Part shown: piece after piece, positions 30,947 to 33,109 of the stretch | Numbering within the stretch: position 1 is the first letter of the stretch | How the letters are laid out: every line of letters starts with the position of its first letter | From: Enorma sp964624825 | GTDB taxonomy: Bacteria > Actinomycetota > Coriobacteriia > Coriobacteriales > Coriobacteriaceae | Direction of reading: 5' to 3' | NCBI GenBank assembly: GCA_964624825.1 | Contig: CAZUYD010000021.1 | Coordinates: forward strand, 1 to 33,109 | DNA: 33,109 nt | The notes under the pieces: model-generated | Seen by the model: the letters and a program-made list of their open reading frames with translations, nothing else | Told to the model about the DNA's origin: nothing | The model's database searches: none | Made by a program: the position numbers and the translations under genes

Positions 30947-32674
30947 TTAGGCGAATGCAGCCACCGCGGCAAGGCGGCGCGCGAGCTCGTGCACGCGCGG
31001 GTCGAGGCGCGCGCGGCCGGGGTTCACGAAGAACCGCGCGCTGCACTCCATGATTTCGCCGGTGATTACCAGGTTGTTCTCGCGCAGCGTCGTCCCCGTA
31101 GCCGTGATGTCCACGATGCGATCGGTCATGCCCACGATGGGGCCGAGCTCGATGTTCCCATGGAGCGTAACGATATCGGCTGCGATGCCGCGCCGCTCGT
31201 ACCATGCGCCAGCGATGCGCGGATACTTCGTCGCCACCCGCAGACATCCGCGGCGCGCGTAGGCGCGCTCCGCAGCACCCGCCCGGCCGGCGGGCTCCGC
31301 CTCGATAAACCGGCACGCGCCGTAGCCCATGTCGATCAGCTCAAGCAGGTTGAGCCCTGCTTCGATGAGCGAGTCGCGCCCGCAGAACCCGCAATCGGCG
31401 CCGCCGCCCGCCACGAAGGCCGGGGCGTCGGTCGCGCGCACGATGACGAACTCCACCTCGCCCAGGTCGATCCCGTCCGCACCGCCGCGCATATCGCATG
31501 AGCGGACGATGAGGTGCCGGCCGGGGTCGCGCAAGCCCGAGACATCGAGCCCTGCGGCATCGAGCGCGTCGATGGTACCCGCGTTGAGCGACCCTTTGGG
31601 AACCGCGATGCGCAGCGGCGCTCCCGCGGCGCGCGCGACGGCATGGTCCGCATTGGCATCGGGCACTTCCTCGTCCGCGATGCGCGCCCCCTCCAAGCGC
31701 TCAAGCGAGAACGCGAAGCCCGCTGCCGGCACGCGCTCAGCGCCGGGAAACACGCCGTCGAAGGTGGCATCGTAGCGACCGCCCGAGCCAACGGGATCGG
31801 GCACGTTTCCCGCATACGCCTTGAATACCAGCCCGGTGTAGTACTCAAACGAGTTCATGATGGAGAAGTCGAAGGCGAGCACGCCGGAGTCTCGGCATGA
31901 CACCGCCGCGCACGATGCCGCGCCCTGCTCGTCCAGGTGCTGGGCGAGGGCACGAAGCTCGGCCGTCTGTGATTCCGAAATACCCGCCGCCTCCATGAGC
32001 GCATCGACGCGGTCGAGCGCCTCAAGGCCGCCGTGCACGCGCGGCAACTCCGAGATGGCGCGCTTGATGGGCTCGGCCACCTCGCTTTGCGCGACGCGCG
32101 CATCGAGGTCTACGAAGTTGTTTGCATGCACCAGCGCCAGCGCGTCGCGGGCGAGCAGGTCATCGCCGCCGCATGCGAGCAGCTTCATGAATGGACGGAC
32201 GCTCCCGCATACCACGCGCCTGATGGGGATATCGAGCGCGCTGAGCACCTCGATTACCAGCGAGACCATCTCGACGTCGGCATCCGTGCCGCCCGCTCCG
32301 ATAAGCTCGAACCCCAGCTGCGTGAATTGACGCGCCACGCCCGAATTACGCGACTGCGCGCGAACGATCGGCGCCTCATACCGCAGCCGCAGCGGAAGCT
32401 CGGCCGCGCGCAGGCGCGTTGCAACGAGCCGCACGATGGGCAGCGTGTTGTCGGGGCGCACCACGAGAAGCCGGCCATCGTCATCGAACAGTTTGAAGGG
32501 CGTATCTGTGATGCGGCCACCGCTGTTGAGTGAGCCCTGGTCTTCGAGCAATGGGGTCTCGACGGGAAGGTAGCCATGCGCCTTGAAGCAAGCCTTCACC
32601 GTGCCGGCAATCTCTTCTCGCGTCTGAGCCTCTTCAGGCAGGATGTCTCGAAACCCCCACGGCGTGGCTTTCAT
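30947..32674 (-). CDS. HisZ-HisG fusion, ATP phosphoribosyltransferase with regulatory domain
   Basis: First step of histidine synthesis: ATP plus PRPP to phosphoribosyl-ATP. 575 residues in one frame. Residues 1-332 are HisZ, the HisRS-like regulatory subunit: TPWGFRDILPEEAQTRE, VRPDNTLPIVRLVATRL, YEAPIVRAQ, FTQLGFELIG, and the motif GSGGRYDATFD (297-307). Residues 333-353 are a linker, and 354-575 a short-form HisG: RIAVPKGSLNAGTIDALDAAG, CGFCGRDSLIEAG, RVATKYPRIAG, LHGNIELGPIVGMTDRIVDI, ATGTTLRENNL. Short HisG needs HisZ, usually encoded separately; no start codon with a ribosome binding site separates them here. The ATG at 32674 gives the standard HisZ beginning, with AAGGA just upstream; the frame stays open to 33097 but without family similarity. 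Confidence 0.93.
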   Translation of the reverse strand: MKATPWGFRDILPEEAQTREEIAGTVKACFKAHGYLPVETPLLEDQGSLNSGGRITDTPFKLFDDDGRLLVVRPDNTLPIVRLVATRLRAAELPLRLRYEAPIVRAQSRNSGVARQFTQLGFELIGAGGTDADVEMVSLVIEVLSALDIPIRRVVCGSVRPFMKLLACGGDDLLARDALALVHANNFVDLDARVAQSEVAEPIKRAISELPRVHGGLEALDRVDALMEAAGISESQTAELRALAQHLDEQGAASCAAVSCRDSGVLAFDFSIMNSFEYYTGLVFKAYAGNVPDPVGSGGRYDATFDGVFPGAERVPAAGFAFSLERLEGARIADEEVPDANADHAVARAAGAPLRIAVPKGSLNAGTIDALDAAGLDVSGLRDPGRHLIVRSCDMRGGADGIDLGEVEFVIVRATDAPAFVAGGGADCGFCGRDSLIEAGLNLLELIDMGYGACRFIEAEPAGRAGAAERAYARRGCLRVATKYPRIAGAWYERRGIAADIVTLHGNIELGPIVGMTDRIVDITATGTTLRENNLVITGEIMECSARFFVNPGRARLDPRVHELARRLAAVAAFA

Positions 32675-32759
32675 ATTCCTTGTCCCTCTCCAGGTGGCAA
32701 CGTAGACGGTACCGCCGCGCGGCACGGCTCCGTACATCCTCGGCCTGCTCGCGCAGTCG

Positions 32760-33109
32760 AACCACTTTACCATACTGAAGTGCGCGCATGGCAAACGGCT
32801 TGATAAACGAGCGCGAATCGATGCCGCACGATGAGATCGCAACCGTATCGAGCTCATCTTCCTCGAAAAAATGCACGAGCTCTCGTAGAGGTGCAACGGA
32901 CATTCGACCGCCTTGCCTATCGAAGCCGTGCCCTTGCAGATCAGGTGAGCGCAAAACGCTTCGATTGCTTTGACCAGCCGCTCAAGCTCTGCGACATGCT
33001 GAACGAACGGCATGCAGCGCGTTTGATGCGACGCAAGCATTTGAACGTCAGTCTGCTGCAACACTTCTACCAGATCAAATGTCTCACCATGAAACACGAA
33101 ATGGATAAG
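32760..33109 (-). pseudogene. Probable frameshifted gene remnant at the window edge
   Basis: From the window end to about 32945 the minus strand reads a plausible protein (HFVFHGETFDLVEVLQQTDV through AELERLVKAIEAFCAHLI). In another frame, from about 32933, it reads a second plausible piece (MSVAPLRELVHFFEEDELDT, then GIDSRSFIKPFAMRALQYGK). Base composition is less GC-rich than the his genes. Together they look like the 3' part of one gene broken by a frameshift, but I do not recognise the family. The first piece happens to be in frame with hisZG. Confidence 0.35.

Noticed and set aside
32675..33097. N-terminal extension of HisZG to 716 residues
   Set aside because: HisZ begins canonically at 32674; upstream residues lack similarity and are better explained by a separate remnant.
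1..33109. CRISPR array, insertion sequence, toxin-antitoxin or phage module
   Set aside because: No regularly spaced repeats of CRISPR size, no transposase or integrase motifs, and no recognisable defence or phage proteins.

Overview
The window is GC-rich, gene-dense DNA whose gene content and GC-rich codon use suggest an anaerobic Actinomycetota of the class Coriobacteriia (Collinsella/Olsenella-like gut bacteria). That placement is inference from gene content; there is no rRNA here to confirm it. One 100-N assembly gap (29822-29921) is flanked by identical 29-base ends.

Layout. (1) 1-2600, minus strand: a DivIC/FtsB-like division protein with a long acidic tail, a Ppx/GppA phosphatase and tRNA-Leu(UAA) with its terminator. 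(2) 3263-14453, minus strand: a LacI-type regulator followed by pfk-like, tpi-like, larA-like, pgi-like and larC genes, then a yfcE-type phosphoesterase coupled to mazG, then enolase. (3) 14454-14868: a divergent control region with two matching LacI-type operators. (4) 14869-18488, plus strand: a NitT/TauT-type ABC importer (permease, ATPase, lipoprotein) and a NagB-like sugar-phosphate isomerase/deaminase. (5) 18833-20549, minus strand: a TauE/SafE-type (TSUP) permease and larB. (6) 20645-22590: a small membrane protein, an ArsC/Spx-type protein and a PHP-type histidinol phosphatase. (7) 22776-32674, minus strand: the histidine pathway in two blocks, hisD-C-B-H-A-F-I-E and a fused hisZ-hisG, with a plus-strand ribokinase-like gene between them. 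Together with the PHP phosphatase, every histidine biosynthesis step is present. (8) The last 430 bases hold what looks like a frameshifted gene remnant.

The part most worth following up is regions 2-5. LarA-family enzymes use a nickel-pincer nucleotide (NPN) cofactor made by LarB, LarE and LarC. Here larA, larB and larC surround paralogues of glycolytic enzymes. The isomerases keep their catalytic residues but have changed phosphate-binding loops: the PGI-like protein has A-K-N-F-E-T where S-K-S-G-T-T or S-K-T-F-T-T is usual, and the TIM-like protein has YGGG for YGGS and IAL for VGG. The PFK has a mixed ATP/PPi motif set, and the NagB-like protein lacks the usual catalytic Asp. With a dedicated importer and two operators of one LacI-type repressor, this looks like a dedicated catabolic pathway for an unknown sugar, sugar acid or sulfonated sugar, rather than housekeeping glycolysis. 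The substrate cannot be read from the sequence.
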